A stretch of DNA of 6,912 bases from Gammaproteobacteria bacterium (GCA_027067235.1 JALXFQ010000140.1:1-6912); one strand, 5' to 3'. Positions 1 to 6,470 are shown, numbered from the stretch's first letter. Notes: generated from the letters alone by a model not told the origin. Numbers and translations: made by a program.

Positions 1-137
1 CCCGCGAACAACGCCGCACGGAGTGGATGCAGTTTCACTCGCTGGCAGACTTTCTGGACCCCCGTAACCGCGCCAGAACCATCGAGGGCCATCCGGCGCC
101 CATGCGCGCCATCGCTATCGCCGAGGCTCCCCGATGA
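1..137 (+). CDS. cmoB: CmoB C-terminus (tRNA U34 carboxymethyltransferase), partial at 5' edge
   Basis: This is the last 44 residues of a protein entering from the left; the first whole codon begins at base 3 and the stop is TGA at 135-137. The tail reads EQRRTEWM...SLADFLDP...T(I)EGHPAP, which I recognise from memory as the conserved C-terminus of CmoB. E. coli CmoB has EQRRTEWM, SLADFLDP and a TVEGYPAP-like motif in the same order and spacing. CmoB transfers a carboxymethyl group from carboxy-S-adenosyl-methionine to 5-hydroxyuridine at tRNA position 34, giving the cmo5U wobble base in the cytoplasm. The methyltransferase core lies outside the window and cannot be assessed. The partner cmoA often lies just upstream of cmoB, but that is off the edge. 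No clear intrinsic terminator follows the stop. Confidence 0.9.
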   Translation, partial: REQRRTEWMQFHSLADFLDPRNRARTIEGHPAPMRAIAIAEAPR

Positions 138-186
138 CGGAATTCAACGGCTTAACAACCATATCTAAAGCAGTGATGTAGAAAAT

Positions 187-214
187 TTGACAAATAGGGT
201 TCAAAGCCTAAACA
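187..214 (+). promoter_or_regulatory. Candidate sigma70 promoter for the LysR gene
   Basis: A perfect -35 hexamer TTGACA (187-192) is followed after 16 nt by TAAACA (209-214), a weak -10 matching TATAAT at 3 of 6 positions. It lies in the relatively AT-rich gap between cmoB and the LysR gene and would give a leader of about 60 nt before the ATG at 280. The same TTG could be read as an in-frame start codon, but the -35 match and the conserved LysR N-terminus at 280 make a promoter more likely. The weak -10 keeps confidence modest. Confidence 0.4.
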
Positions 215-279
215 TAAGAAGCACAGGGGCGAAACCAACGTCAGAGAAGGGACTGACATCAACGCCATCGAGAACAAAC

Positions 280-1206
280 ATGGACAAAATTACCAGCATG
301 AACGTCTTTGTCGACGTCGTGGAACAGGGCGGTTTCACCCCGGCCGCCGCCAAGCAGGGCATATCCCGGGCTGCAGCAAGCAAGCACATCATCCAACTGG
401 AAAAACACCTTGGCGCCAAGCTGCTGAACCGGACCACGCGCCGGGTTGACATCACCGACCAGGGCCGCGCCTACTACGACCATTGCAAACAGATACTGTC
501 GCAAATCGAAGAGGCGGAAAGCCTCATCAGCGGCGAGGAAACCCGGCCCGAGGGCGTATTGCGCGTCAACGTGCCGATGACGCTTGGCGGCCGGCGCCTG
601 AATCAGTTGATCTGCGACTATGCACGCTCCTGCCCCGAGGTCAAAATCGATCTCGGTTTCGGCGATCGCCCGTTAAGCATCGAGGAAGAGGGCTACGATC
701 TGGCCATACGCAGCGGCGAAGAGCCCGACAGCACCGGCAACTGGAAAAAAATCTCGTCGCTGGGTTTTCTGGTCTGCGCTTCGCCGGTTTACCTGACTCA
801 CGCCGGCGAACCCTGGGAACCGCATGAGCTGGCGGAACACAACTGCCTGACCGCCAACCTGAGCCCGGAAAAAACGACCTGGATCCTGAAAGACCGCCTG
901 AACAAAACCCAAGAAGTGAAAGTGAGCGGAAACTTCGCTTCCGACAACTGCGAGGCGATACGGCAGGCGGCCATCAATCATCTCGGCATTGCCCTGCTGC
1001 CCCGATACATGATTGACGACGACCTGCGGCGCACACGACTGAAGCAGGTGGTTCCATCCTGGTCCGTACCCGAACAGGGCATCTACGCCATCTATCCACG
1101 CCGCCACATACTGTCCCCCAAGGTGCAGACCCTGGTCAATCTGTTTCAGACCCGGCTGGGCGATTCACCGGAGTGGAACCGGCGCCTGTACGGCGTGGTG
1201 AGCTGA
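280..1206 (+). CDS. LysR-family transcriptional regulator (CrgA-like)
   Basis: This 308-residue protein has the usual LysR length and layout. An N-terminal winged helix-turn-helix covers about residues 1-60, including FVDVVEQGGFTPAA, SRAAASKHI and the wing LLNRTTRRVDITDQG. A linker helix follows, then a periplasmic-binding-protein-like effector domain from about residue 90 to 300. The stretches VNVPMTLG and GYDLAIRSG are typical of the CrgA-like subgroup. Start: the ATG at 280 gives the classic MDKITSMNVF N-terminus. An in-frame TTG at 187 would add 31 low-complexity residues and overlaps a good -35 box. The Shine-Dalgarno is only GAGA, 6 nt before the ATG. It is a cytoplasmic DNA-binding regulator whose ligand and targets cannot be inferred. 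LysR genes often sit divergent from their target, but here the upstream neighbour is codirectional cmoB and the downstream neighbour is a convergent HAD gene 18 nt away. Confidence 0.93.
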   Translation: MDKITSMNVFVDVVEQGGFTPAAAKQGISRAAASKHIIQLEKHLGAKLLNRTTRRVDITDQGRAYYDHCKQILSQIEEAESLISGEETRPEGVLRVNVPMTLGGRRLNQLICDYARSCPEVKIDLGFGDRPLSIEEEGYDLAIRSGEEPDSTGNWKKISSLGFLVCASPVYLTHAGEPWEPHELAEHNCLTANLSPEKTTWILKDRLNKTQEVKVSGNFASDNCEAIRQAAINHLGIALLPRYMIDDDLRRTRLKQVVPSWSVPEQGIYAIYPRRHILSPKVQTLVNLFQTRLGDSPEWNRRLYGVVS

Positions 1207-1224
1207 GTCCGGCCGGCAGCGGGT

Positions 1225-2022
1225 TCAGCCTGGCCAGTCCAGCATTTTCGCCAGCTGCGACAGACTGTCGACATCGATATCCGGTACGGGCAAGGTTGCG
1301 GGATAGTTCTCGCCCGGGCCAAATCGTCCGCTGCGCACCAACGCGGTTTTCATTCCAGCCGCCGCCGCACCGGCGATGTCCGTATCCGGCCGATCACCCA
1401 CCATCAGGCAATATTCTGCTTCAACTCCGAGACGCTCCAGCGCCATGTCGAACAGCAGACGCCCGGGCTTGCCGATGGTTACCGGGGTGACGCCGGCACC
1501 AACGGCAAACGGCGCCACCAGCGCACCGCCGCCCGGCTCGACGCATGGCCGGCCGCCGCACCGGGCATCCACATTCTGATCCGGATTGGTGGATACCAGC
1601 GTGGCCTTGCCGCTCAGAATCAGGTTGATGCCGGTAGCAAGACTGCGGAAATCCAGGCCTGGTCCCTCGCCCACAACCACGAAATCCGCATGTTTCTCAT
1701 CCGCGCGGCCCCGCGCCGAGAGAGCGGCATGCAGGCCTGAATCACCCACGGCAAAATAGCGAAAACCGGGTTTCTGGCGGGCCAGCCACCGGGCAGTGGC
1801 GACCGCGGAAGTAATAATGCGATCCGGGCGCGGCCTGGCAAAACCCATGCGCTGCAGGCGGTCCGCTATCTGTGCCGGCGTGGCGCGGGGATTATTGGTT
1901 ACGAAAGCGTGTGGCGTAGCGCCCAGCGCGCGCATGAAATCCAGCGCGCCGGGCAACGGACGGTCGCCATGATAAAGCACGCCGTCCATATCCAGCAGGC
2001 AGGCACGCAGCGACCGCAGCAT
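1225..2022 (-). CDS. HAD-IIA (NagD-like) hydrolase
   Basis: This 265-residue protein has all four HAD motifs. Motif I is DMDGV with nucleophile Asp11 and acid/base Asp13. Motif II is TNN at 42-44. The motif III lysine is in GKP (Lys185), and motif IV is GDRPDTDI (Asp210, Asp215). The C2-type cap between motifs II and III, the NPDQN stretch near 146-150 and the length match subfamily IIA (NagD, 4-nitrophenylphosphatase, phosphoglycolate phosphatase-like). The expected activity is Mg-dependent dephosphorylation of a small phosphorylated metabolite such as a sugar or nucleotide phosphate; the exact substrate cannot be read from sequence. It lies 61 nt downstream of the TusE-like gene on the same strand and may partly be read through from it. 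It converges on the LysR gene with an 18-nt gap and no obvious terminator between them. The start is supported by MLRSLRACLLDMDG; the ribosome binding site is weak. Confidence 0.9.
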   Translation of the reverse strand: MLRSLRACLLDMDGVLYHGDRPLPGALDFMRALGATPHAFVTNNPRATPAQIADRLQRMGFARPRPDRIITSAVATARWLARQKPGFRYFAVGDSGLHAALSARGRADEKHADFVVVGEGPGLDFRSLATGINLILSGKATLVSTNPDQNVDARCGGRPCVEPGGGALVAPFAVGAGVTPVTIGKPGRLLFDMALERLGVEAEYCLMVGDRPDTDIAGAAAAGMKTALVRSGRFGPGENYPATLPVPDIDVDSLSQLAKMLDWPG

Positions 2023-2065
2023 CAGCGGCGCCTGTCAGACCGCGGAAACGGCTCCGTGGCTGGCG

Positions 2066-2084
2066 TTAAAAAACGGCCGCGTTT
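2066..2084 (-). terminator. Weak intrinsic terminator after the tusE-like gene
   Basis: Read on the minus strand, AAACG-CGGC-CGTTT forms a 5-bp stem with a 4-nt loop, running into a tract of six T. It overlaps the stop codon of the TusE-like gene. The stem is short, so termination is probably partial and the HAD gene could be transcribed by read-through. Confidence 0.35.
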
Positions 2085-2386
2085 CAGACGCAGCCTGTGG
2101 GCTTGGGCAGGCCGCCGTATTTGGCGATCTTTTTCATCGGGCCGGACTCGAATAGCTCATACAACGGCCCGGCCTTGCGATCCATGCCGAAATGCTTGGC
2201 AAAAACCCGGATTGCCGGCACCGTGCCGTTTTCCTCGAACATTCTGCGCGCTTCCATGATGTACTTGATGTGTTCATCGTTGAGCTCGAAGCCGTCGTTT
2301 TCCGCCAGCTCGCGCATGACATCTTCGTTCCACTGCGACATGTCACGCAGGAAGCCGTCGCCATCCACTTCTACTGATAAAGCCAT
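2084..2386 (-). CDS. tusE: TusE/DsrC-family sulfur carrier with a single C-terminal cysteine
   Basis: This 100-residue protein has the hallmark DsrC/TusE C-terminus GLPKPTGCV with the penultimate cysteine (Cys99). That residue carries the persulfide on a flexible arm. The rest of the fold signature is also present: DGFL near 10-13, WNEDVMRELA, LNDEHIKYI and VPAIRVFAKHFG. Cys99 is the only cysteine; the second one found about eleven residues upstream in true DsrC of dissimilatory sulfur pathways is replaced (Ala88 region, KKIAKYGG). This favours TusE or a related single-Cys carrier. TusE accepts sulfur from TusBCD and passes it to MnmA for 2-thiolation of tRNA U34. No tusBCD or dsr genes are visible nearby, so the role is inferred from family. 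The start is supported by an AAGGA Shine-Dalgarno (complement of 2394-2398) 7 nt upstream. The gene is divergent from feoABC and shares its 270-bp regulatory region. Confidence 0.9.
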   Translation of the reverse strand: MALSVEVDGDGFLRDMSQWNEDVMRELAENDGFELNDEHIKYIMEARRMFEENGTVPAIRVFAKHFGMDRKAGPLYELFESGPMKKIAKYGGLPKPTGCV

Positions 2387-2447
2387 TTTTGTATCCTTGA
2401 TTTCTGGTTATGTTGCGGTGAAATCGGGCACACCCCGAGTCATGGGC

Positions 2448-2453
2448 ATTATA
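2448..2453 (-). promoter_or_regulatory. Candidate -10 box for the tusE-like gene
   Basis: The minus strand reads a perfect TATAAT here, about 60 nt upstream of the ATG, which would start transcription near 2441. No good -35 hexamer lies 16-18 nt upstream. A dyad ATTTCG-N10-CGAAAT (2471-2492) lies in that area and the FNR-like box is about 93 nt upstream of the predicted start, so the promoter may need an activator. Confidence 0.35.
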
Positions 2454-2527
2454 TGGGGCTGGCCTCAGCGATTTCGATAGCAAAAGCGAAATAATCCCCC
2501 GCCCTTAAGAGATAGAAACAGGTTTTA

Positions 2528-2541
2528 TTGATGCGGGTCAA
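2528..2541 (+). promoter_or_regulatory. FNR/ANR-type binding site upstream of feoABC
   Basis: The sequence TTGAT-GCGG-GTCAA matches the FNR consensus TTGAT-N4-ATCAA at 9 of 10 defined positions. Its centre is about 96 bp upstream of the predicted feoA transcription start, roughly the distance used by distal class I FNR sites. It is also about 93 bp upstream of the predicted tusE start on the other strand. FNR-type regulators activate feo genes under low oxygen in enterobacteria, which fits ferrous iron being available when oxygen is absent. Assignment rests on the motif match alone. Confidence 0.6.
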
Positions 2542-2595
2542 TGTCGGCCTGGCGGGAATCACGTCTAATGTCGCCGGAAAACGGCCATGCCGTTG

Positions 2596-2624
2596 TTGTA
2601 ATACGAACCATTATCATTTATATT
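2596..2624 (+). promoter_or_regulatory. feoABC promoter
   Basis: A -35 box TTGTAA (2596-2601, 4 of 6) is followed by exactly 17 nt and then a -10 box TATATT (2619-2624, 5 of 6). Transcription would start near 2631, leaving a leader of about 26 nt before feoA. The 8-bp palindrome TTCGCGAA (2623-2630) lies at the predicted start site. Confidence 0.55.
2603..2621 (+). promoter_or_regulatory. Fur-box-like operator overlapping the feo promoter
   Basis: Aligned to the 19-bp Fur consensus (GATAAT-C-ATTATC-ATTATC layout), this site matches 12 of 19 positions, including a perfect ATTATC at 2610-2615. It fills the spacer and enters the -10 box of the predicted feo promoter, where iron-loaded Fur would block RNA polymerase. 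feo operons are classical Fur targets. The left half is poor, so binding strength is uncertain. Confidence 0.5.
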
Positions 2625-2656
2625 CGCGAAAGATGACACAAAACAGGGATATACTC

Positions 2657-2893
2657 ATGCTTAACCAGCTCAAACCCGGCGCCCGCGGACGCATCATCAA
2701 AGTCAATGGCGACAGGGACATGGTGCGTAAATTCATGGGCCTGGGCATCAAGGCCGGCTGCGATTTCAGGCTGCTGCACCGGCGTGGCGACAGTGTCGTG
2801 GTGCAAAGCAAGGGTACGCGCGTCGCCATTGGCGGCGACGTGGCGCGTCATCTGCAGGTGCAAAAACTGCCGGACAGCGCTGTTCAAAACTGA
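2657..2893 (+). CDS. feoA: FeoA, ferrous iron transport accessory protein
   Basis: This 78-residue protein is an SH3-like FeoA domain: MLNQLKPGARGRI, then a central FMGLGIKAGCDFRLLHR and a late VAIGGDVARHL strand, all typical of the family. FeoA is a small cytoplasmic protein thought to interact with FeoB and assist iron transport. Start: ATG at 2657 has AGGGA 7 nt upstream and gives the normal FeoA N-terminus. The frame stays open upstream to 2528, but that part overlaps the promoter, Fur box and FNR box and does not look like FeoA. The stop is 2 nt before the feoB start, so the two genes are translationally close. Regulation is probably by Fur and an FNR-type factor. Confidence 0.94.
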   Translation: MLNQLKPGARGRIIKVNGDRDMVRKFMGLGIKAGCDFRLLHRRGDSVVVQSKGTRVAIGGDVARHLQVQKLPDSAVQN

Positions 2894-2895
2894 CC

Positions 2896-5247
2896 ATGGG
2901 CTGTTGCGACGAAAAAAACCCTGTTTCCAGCAGGCCCGCCGGCCTGACCATCGCCCTGGCGGGCAACCCCAACAGCGGCAAGTCGGCGCTGTTCAACGCG
3001 CTCACCGGCATTCGGCAGAAAACCGGCAACTGGCCCGGCGTCACTGTCGAGCGCAAGGAAGGCCGCTTTGACCTGGGCAGCGAGCGCGTACGCGTCATCG
3101 ACCTGCCAGGCATCTATTCGCTGGATGCGACCTCACTGGACGAAAAGCTGACGCGCGATTACCTGCTGTCCCATGACGCCGATATCATCGTCAACGTCAT
3201 CGACGCCACCAATCTCGAGCGCAATCTGTATTTGACGGTGCAAATGCTGGAAATGGGCGTGCCCATTATCATCGCGCTGAACATGATGGATGTGGCGCGG
3301 CGGCGCGGTCTGAAAATCGACACCGAAACCCTGTCGCAAAAACTCGGCGCGCCGGTGGTGCCGGTGGTAGCAGTCAGCGGCGAAGGTCTGGATCAGCTCA
3401 AGCAGGAACTGCAACGCGCATTCAGCGCCCCGGTTCACGGCTATACCCTGGCGCACGATGAAGTCGTCGAGCAGGCCGTGAGCAGACTGCGCGAGCAACT
3501 GCCCGATTCCATCGACCGCATCAACAAGCACTGGCTGGCGCTGAAAATGCTCGAAGGCGACGATTTCGCCCTGCAATACGCCGACGACGCCATCCAGGCC
3601 GAAGTGGACAAACTGGTTCACTGCATCGCCGACCGCGCTGGCGAAGACCCCGACATGCTCATCGCCGACACGCGCTACAGCCATGCCCACGCCATCGCGC
3701 AGCAGGCGCAGAAAGAAGCGGGCAAGCTGGGCAAAACACTGACCGACAAAATTGACAAAATCGTCCTCAGCCCACTGCTTGGCATTCCCATCTTCCTGTT
3801 CGTCATGTATCTGATGTTCCTGTTCGCCATCAATCTCGGTGGCGCTTTTGTGGATTTCTTCGATGGCGCCGCGCAGGCGATTTTCGTAGATGGCTTCGGC
3901 CAGGCGCTCACCAGTATGGGTCTGCCTGAATGGCTGGTGGTGCTGCTCGCCAACGGCGCGGGTGGGGGGCTCCAGATCGTCGCCACATTCATTCCGATTA
4001 TCGCCGGATTGTATTTATTCCTCTCCGCGGTTGAGGATTCCGGCTACATGGCGCGCGCCGCTTTCGTCATGGACAAATCCATGCGCGCCATCGGTCTGCC
4101 GGGCAAGGCATTCGTGCCGCTGATCGTCGGTTTTGGCTGCAATGTTCCCGCCATCATGGCTACCCGCACGCTGGAGAACGAACGTGAGCGCAAACTAACC
4201 ATGCTCATGAACCCGTTCATGTCCTGTGGCGCGCGCCTGCCGGTCTATGTGCTTTTCGCCGCCGCCTTCTTCCCGCGCAACGGCCAGAATCTGGTTTTCG
4301 GGCTGTATGTCATCGGCATCATCGCCGCAATCGGCACCGGCCTGCTGATGAAAAAGACCCTGCTGCCCGGCGTCAGCACCGGCTTCATGATGGAACTGCC
4401 GCCCTACCACGTCCCCAAACTCAAAGGCATTCTGCTGCGCACCTGGGACCGGCTGAAAGGCTTCATCAAGGACGCGGGCAAGGTCATCATCGTCATGGTG
4501 ATGGTCATCAACACGCTGTCGGCCATTAACATGCAGGGCCGCTTTGCCCACGGCGACACTGAAAACTCCGTACTGGGCGTGGTCAGCCAGACTGCCACGC
4601 CGCTGTTCGCGCCGCTGGGCGTGCGCGAAGACAACTGGCCCGCCGTGCTGGGCATTTTCACCGGCATCATGGCCAAGGAAGTGGTAGTCGGCACCCTCGA
4701 CGCCATATACACCCAACTGGCTGAAGACGACGCTGGCATCGTCAAGGAAGAAAAGGCGTTCGACCTCTGGCAGAGCATCAAGGACGCCGCCGCCACAATC
4801 CCCGAAAATCTGGCAGGGGTTAAAGACGCCCTGCTCGACCCGCTGGGCCTTGGCTCCGCCAACATCACCACGCAGGAAGCCGCCGCCGAGGAGTCCGGCG
4901 TAGACAAGGCGGTATTCGGCGCCATGGTCAAACGCTTCGACGGACAAATCGGCGCATTCGCCTATCTGCTTTTCGTGCTGCTCTACTTCCCCTGCGTCGC
5001 CACCATCGGCGCCATCAGCCGCGAAGCCGGGCTGCGCTGGGCGCTGTTTACCGGCTTCTGGACCACCTCCACCGCCTGGGTGGTCAGCGTCATGTTCTAC
5101 CAGATCGCCACCTGGAACCGCCATCCGACCAGCTCCATCGCCTGGGTTATCGGCCTGTTTATCTACGCCGCCATACTCATCATCGGCCTGAAAAAATGGG
5201 GCGAAAAAGGCAGCAGCGGCGAAATACCCGTGAGGGTTGGCGCATGA
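2896..5247 (+). CDS. feoB: FeoB, ferrous iron transporter with G-protein domain
   Basis: This 783-residue protein is full length for the gammaproteobacterial family (E. coli about 773). The N-terminal GTPase has G1 GNPNSGKS (23-30), the G2 threonine in GVTVE (Thr50), G3 DLPG (69-72), G4 NMMD (129-132) and a G5-like VSGEG (160-164). A helical GDP-dissociation-inhibitor region follows to about 280. The membrane part starts near 290 and shows roughly ten hydrophobic segments. Two Gate repeats carry GFGCNVPAI (412-420) and MSCGARLPVY (442-451); FPCVATIGAISRE lies at 698-710. Cys415 and Cys444 are conserved pore cysteines. The protein sits in the inner membrane and imports Fe2+ with nucleotide hydrolysis. 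An Ala/Glu-rich loop (about 605-675) between late membrane segments is likely periplasmic or cytosolic linker. It overlaps feoC by ATGA. Confidence 0.98.
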   Translation: MGCCDEKNPVSSRPAGLTIALAGNPNSGKSALFNALTGIRQKTGNWPGVTVERKEGRFDLGSERVRVIDLPGIYSLDATSLDEKLTRDYLLSHDADIIVNVIDATNLERNLYLTVQMLEMGVPIIIALNMMDVARRRGLKIDTETLSQKLGAPVVPVVAVSGEGLDQLKQELQRAFSAPVHGYTLAHDEVVEQAVSRLREQLPDSIDRINKHWLALKMLEGDDFALQYADDAIQAEVDKLVHCIADRAGEDPDMLIADTRYSHAHAIAQQAQKEAGKLGKTLTDKIDKIVLSPLLGIPIFLFVMYLMFLFAINLGGAFVDFFDGAAQAIFVDGFGQALTSMGLPEWLVVLLANGAGGGLQIVATFIPIIAGLYLFLSAVEDSGYMARAAFVMDKSMRAIGLPGKAFVPLIVGFGCNVPAIMATRTLENERERKLTMLMNPFMSCGARLPVYVLFAAAFFPRNGQNLVFGLYVIGIIAAIGTGLLMKKTLLPGVSTGFMMELPPYHVPKLKGILLRTWDRLKGFIKDAGKVIIVMVMVINTLSAINMQGRFAHGDTENSVLGVVSQTATPLFAPLGVREDNWPAVLGIFTGIMAKEVVVGTLDAIYTQLAEDDAGIVKEEKAFDLWQSIKDAAATIPENLAGVKDALLDPLGLGSANITTQEAAAEESGVDKAVFGAMVKRFDGQIGAFAYLLFVLLYFPCVATIGAISREAGLRWALFTGFWTTSTAWVVSVMFYQIATWNRHPTSSIAWVIGLFIYAAILIIGLKKWGEKGSSGEIPVRVGA

Positions 5248-5504
5248 GCATACTCATGGACCTGCGCAACTACCTGGCCGAGCGCAAACGCGCCAGTCTC
5301 AAAGACCTCGCCCTGCACTTCGACACCAGCGACGACGCCATGCGCGGCATGCTGGAAAAATGGGAACAAAAAGGCAAAGTCACCCGCTGCGCCCGACCCG
5401 ACTGCGGCGGCTGCACCACCGGCTGCGCCACCGGCCCCGGCGAGATCTATGAATGGATCGGCGGGCCCAGCACCAGCCACCAACGCCGCCCGGATGCAAC
5501 CTAG
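5244..5504 (+). CDS. feoC: FeoC, winged-helix protein with four-cysteine Fe-S motif
   Basis: This 86-residue protein starts with ATG at 5244, overlapping the feoB stop as ATGA, with GAGGG 7 nt upstream. Residues 1-47 form a winged helix typical of FeoC (MDLRNYLAERKRASLKDLALHF, DDAMRGMLEKW, KGKVTR). The following loop has Cys49, Cys54, Cys57 and Cys61, spaced C-x4-C-x2-C-x3-C, and then EIYEWIG. In enterobacterial FeoC these cysteines bind an oxygen-sensitive Fe-S cluster. In Salmonella, FeoC binds FeoB and protects it from FtsH proteolysis. Whether it also binds DNA is unsettled. Two decayed copies of its N-terminal half occur 0.9-1.5 kb downstream. Confidence 0.93.
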   Translation: MSILMDLRNYLAERKRASLKDLALHFDTSDDAMRGMLEKWEQKGKVTRCARPDCGGCTTGCATGPGEIYEWIGGPSTSHQRRPDAT

Positions 5505-5571
5505 CCATGCAGGCCGGGCAAAACGCAGCGCGTCCGGCATTGCCAATTAGCCGCATATAGCATTTCCCAAC

Positions 5572-5599
5572 TTGAAAACTGCCGCCGCTCGAGTATCCT
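5572..5599 (+). promoter_or_regulatory. tRNA-Ser promoter with GC-rich discriminator
   Basis: TTGAAA (5572-5577, 5 of 6) and TATCCT (5594-5599, 4 of 6) are separated by 16 nt. The -10 is followed by a C-rich stretch, CCCACCCCACG, up to the tRNA; this kind of discriminator is characteristic of stable RNA promoters under stringent control. The predicted start is only a few nt before the mature tRNA. An AT-rich patch upstream (about 5545-5565) could act as an UP-like element. The rest of the 105-bp gap after feoC shows no terminator or gene that I can support. Confidence 0.6.
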
Positions 5600-5609
5600 C
5601 CCACCCCAC

Positions 5610-5840
<231 letters not shown>

Positions 5841-6005
5841 AATCCCTCCCTCTCCGCCAAATACAAAGCCCCGCGCAAGCGGGATCTTTTATTCGCGGCG
5901 AGGGAGGGTGAGAAGCCTCGACCGGGTTCGACAAAACGGCAGGATAGCCGTTTTGGACGCGCGCAGCGCGCCCCAAAGGGGTGGCGCACAGGGATGTGCG
6001 CCATC
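5841..6005 (+). repeat. tRNA-Ser-anchored tandem repeat, unit 2 (165 bp)
   Basis: It starts with the same 19-nt tRNA 3' end (5841-5859). The head differs from units 1 and 3: the terminator region is a different sequence and the unit is 5 bp longer, yet it still forms a stem-loop followed by T. The G-rich patch is GAGGGAGGG (5900-5908), an exact complement of CCCTCCCTC in the tRNA 3' copy. The downstream hairpins match unit 1; CCCC-AAA-GGGG replaces CCCC-GAA-GGGG. Confidence 0.93.
5869..5893 (+). terminator. Terminator-like hairpin in repeat unit 2
   Basis: CCCGC (5870-5874) pairs with GCGGG (5879-5883) around a GCAA tetraloop, followed by ATCTTTTATT. The T tract is weaker than in units 1 and 3. 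It occupies the same place as the tRNA terminator but with different bases on both sides of the stem and in the loop. Confidence 0.5.
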
Positions 6006-6165
6006 AATCCATCCCTCTCCGCCAAATACAAACCCCGCAACGCGGGGTTTTTTGGTGGTGGGGGAGGGTGAGAACTCTCGTCCGGGTTCAACCAATCGGC
6101 AGGATAGCCGTTTTGGACGCGCGCAGCGCGCCCCGAAGGGGTGGCGCACAGGGATGTGCGCCATC
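6006..6165 (+). repeat. tRNA-Ser-anchored tandem repeat, unit 3 (160 bp)
   Basis: It starts with the tRNA 3' copy carrying one change (C to A at 6011) and then follows unit 1 closely. The head, including the terminator, is identical to unit 1. Substitutions cluster just before the CGGC-N6-GCCG hairpin, shortening its stem (AATCGGC instead of AAAACGGC). The terminal TGGCGCAC/GTGCGCCA hairpin is intact. Confidence 0.95.
6030..6053 (+). terminator. Terminator-like hairpin in repeat unit 3
   Basis: CCCCGC (6033-6038), AAC loop, GCGGGG (6042-6047), six T: identical to the tRNA terminator of unit 1. It would act only on read-through transcripts or on any promoter inside the array. Confidence 0.65.
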
Positions 6166-6186
6166 AATCCCTCCCTCTCCGCCAAA
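6166..6186 (+). repeat. Terminal partial copy of the tRNA-Ser 3' end
   Basis: These 21 nt repeat the tRNA 3' end plus two A without change and then diverge, closing the array. The array is therefore three full units plus a short fragment, bounded on both sides by the tRNA 3' sequence, like a direct repeat left by site-specific or homologous events. Confidence 0.9.
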
Positions 6187-6199
6187 ATAACAATCATGT

Positions 6200-6216
6200 G
6201 TAGGGTGCGTTTCACG
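6200..6216 (+). repeat. Short dispersed repeat GTAGGGTGCGTT, copy 1
   Basis: The 17-mer beginning GTAGGGTGCGTTTCACG matches the reverse complement of the copy at 6297-6313 at about 14 of 17 positions. It is followed by the 10-bp palindrome GCGCTAGCGC (6216-6225). From memory, GTAGGGTGCGTT is a motif seen in small intergenic repeats of many Proteobacteria. From 6187 to about 6340 I see no gene, only this motif and AT-richer filler. Confidence 0.45.
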
Positions 6217-6296
6217 CGCTAGCGCTGCCCACTACTGGCAGAATAAACAGAGAAACGAAGACCAAAGCCATCAACTTGCCCACAGAGAAAGTAGTG

Positions 6297-6313
6297 CATG
6301 GAACGCACTCTAC
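6297..6313 (-). repeat. Short dispersed repeat GTAGGGTGCGTT, copy 2 (inverted)
   Basis: On the minus strand it reads GTAGAGTGCGTTCCATG. Together with the preceding bases it forms a hairpin, AGTGC/GCACT around a 7-nt loop. It is inverted relative to copy 1, so the two could be the ends of a small decayed element of about 115 bp. Confidence 0.4.
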
Positions 6314-6344
6314 CAGGCGGAAACAACACCGAAGCAGGCCCATC

Positions 6345-6470
6345 ACGGACACCCAGCCCTCGCACCCCGAAAGCCTCCAGCCTCAAAACCTGAGCAACAG
6401 CGAATGATGCATGGAATGCACCCTGCCGGCCTGCGCTGCCACCAAAGAAGGTAAAGACATACGCGTCATG
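6345..6470 (+). pseudogene. Heavily decayed feoC-like remnant (copy A)
   Basis: Three points suggest a second, very degraded feoC copy. CCAGCCTCAAAACCT (6377-6391) is identical to 15 nt of remnant B, where it encodes the ASLKT part of FeoC. GCCACCAAAGAAGGT (6438-6452) resembles the GCCACCGACGAAGCT of remnant B (ATDEA). The bases at 6459-6470 match the ATGCGCGACATG of remnant B at 10 of 12 positions. An extra stretch of about 34 nt, containing dispersed-repeat copy 3, lies between the first two. Reading frames are broken by stops. The evidence is alignment by eye, and the 5' limit is a guess. Confidence 0.35.
6410..6426 (-). repeat. Short dispersed repeat GTAGGGTGCGTT, copy 3 (inverted)
   Basis: On the minus strand it reads GCAGGGTGCATTCCATG. 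It is a direct repeat of copy 2 at a distance of 113 bp, and the two bracket part of a feoC-like remnant. Confidence 0.4.

Noticed and set aside
2084..2386. True DsrC of dissimilatory sulfur metabolism
   Set aside because: The second C-terminal cysteine is missing and no dsr genes are nearby.
2471..2492. Dyad ATTTCG-N10-CGAAAT upstream of the tusE-like gene as a specific operator
   Set aside because: A 6-bp dyad with a 10-nt spacer is weak evidence and matches no regulator I can name; it is only mentioned with the promoter.
2528..2656. 43-residue N-terminal extension of FeoA
   Set aside because: The stretch contains the FNR box, Fur box and promoter and is not FeoA-like; the ATG at 2657 has a good Shine-Dalgarno and the expected family N-terminus.
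4195..5124. 309-residue minus-strand frame
   Set aside because: It is a shadow of feoB on the opposite strand, with low-complexity His/Asp/Gly composition and no recognisable domain.
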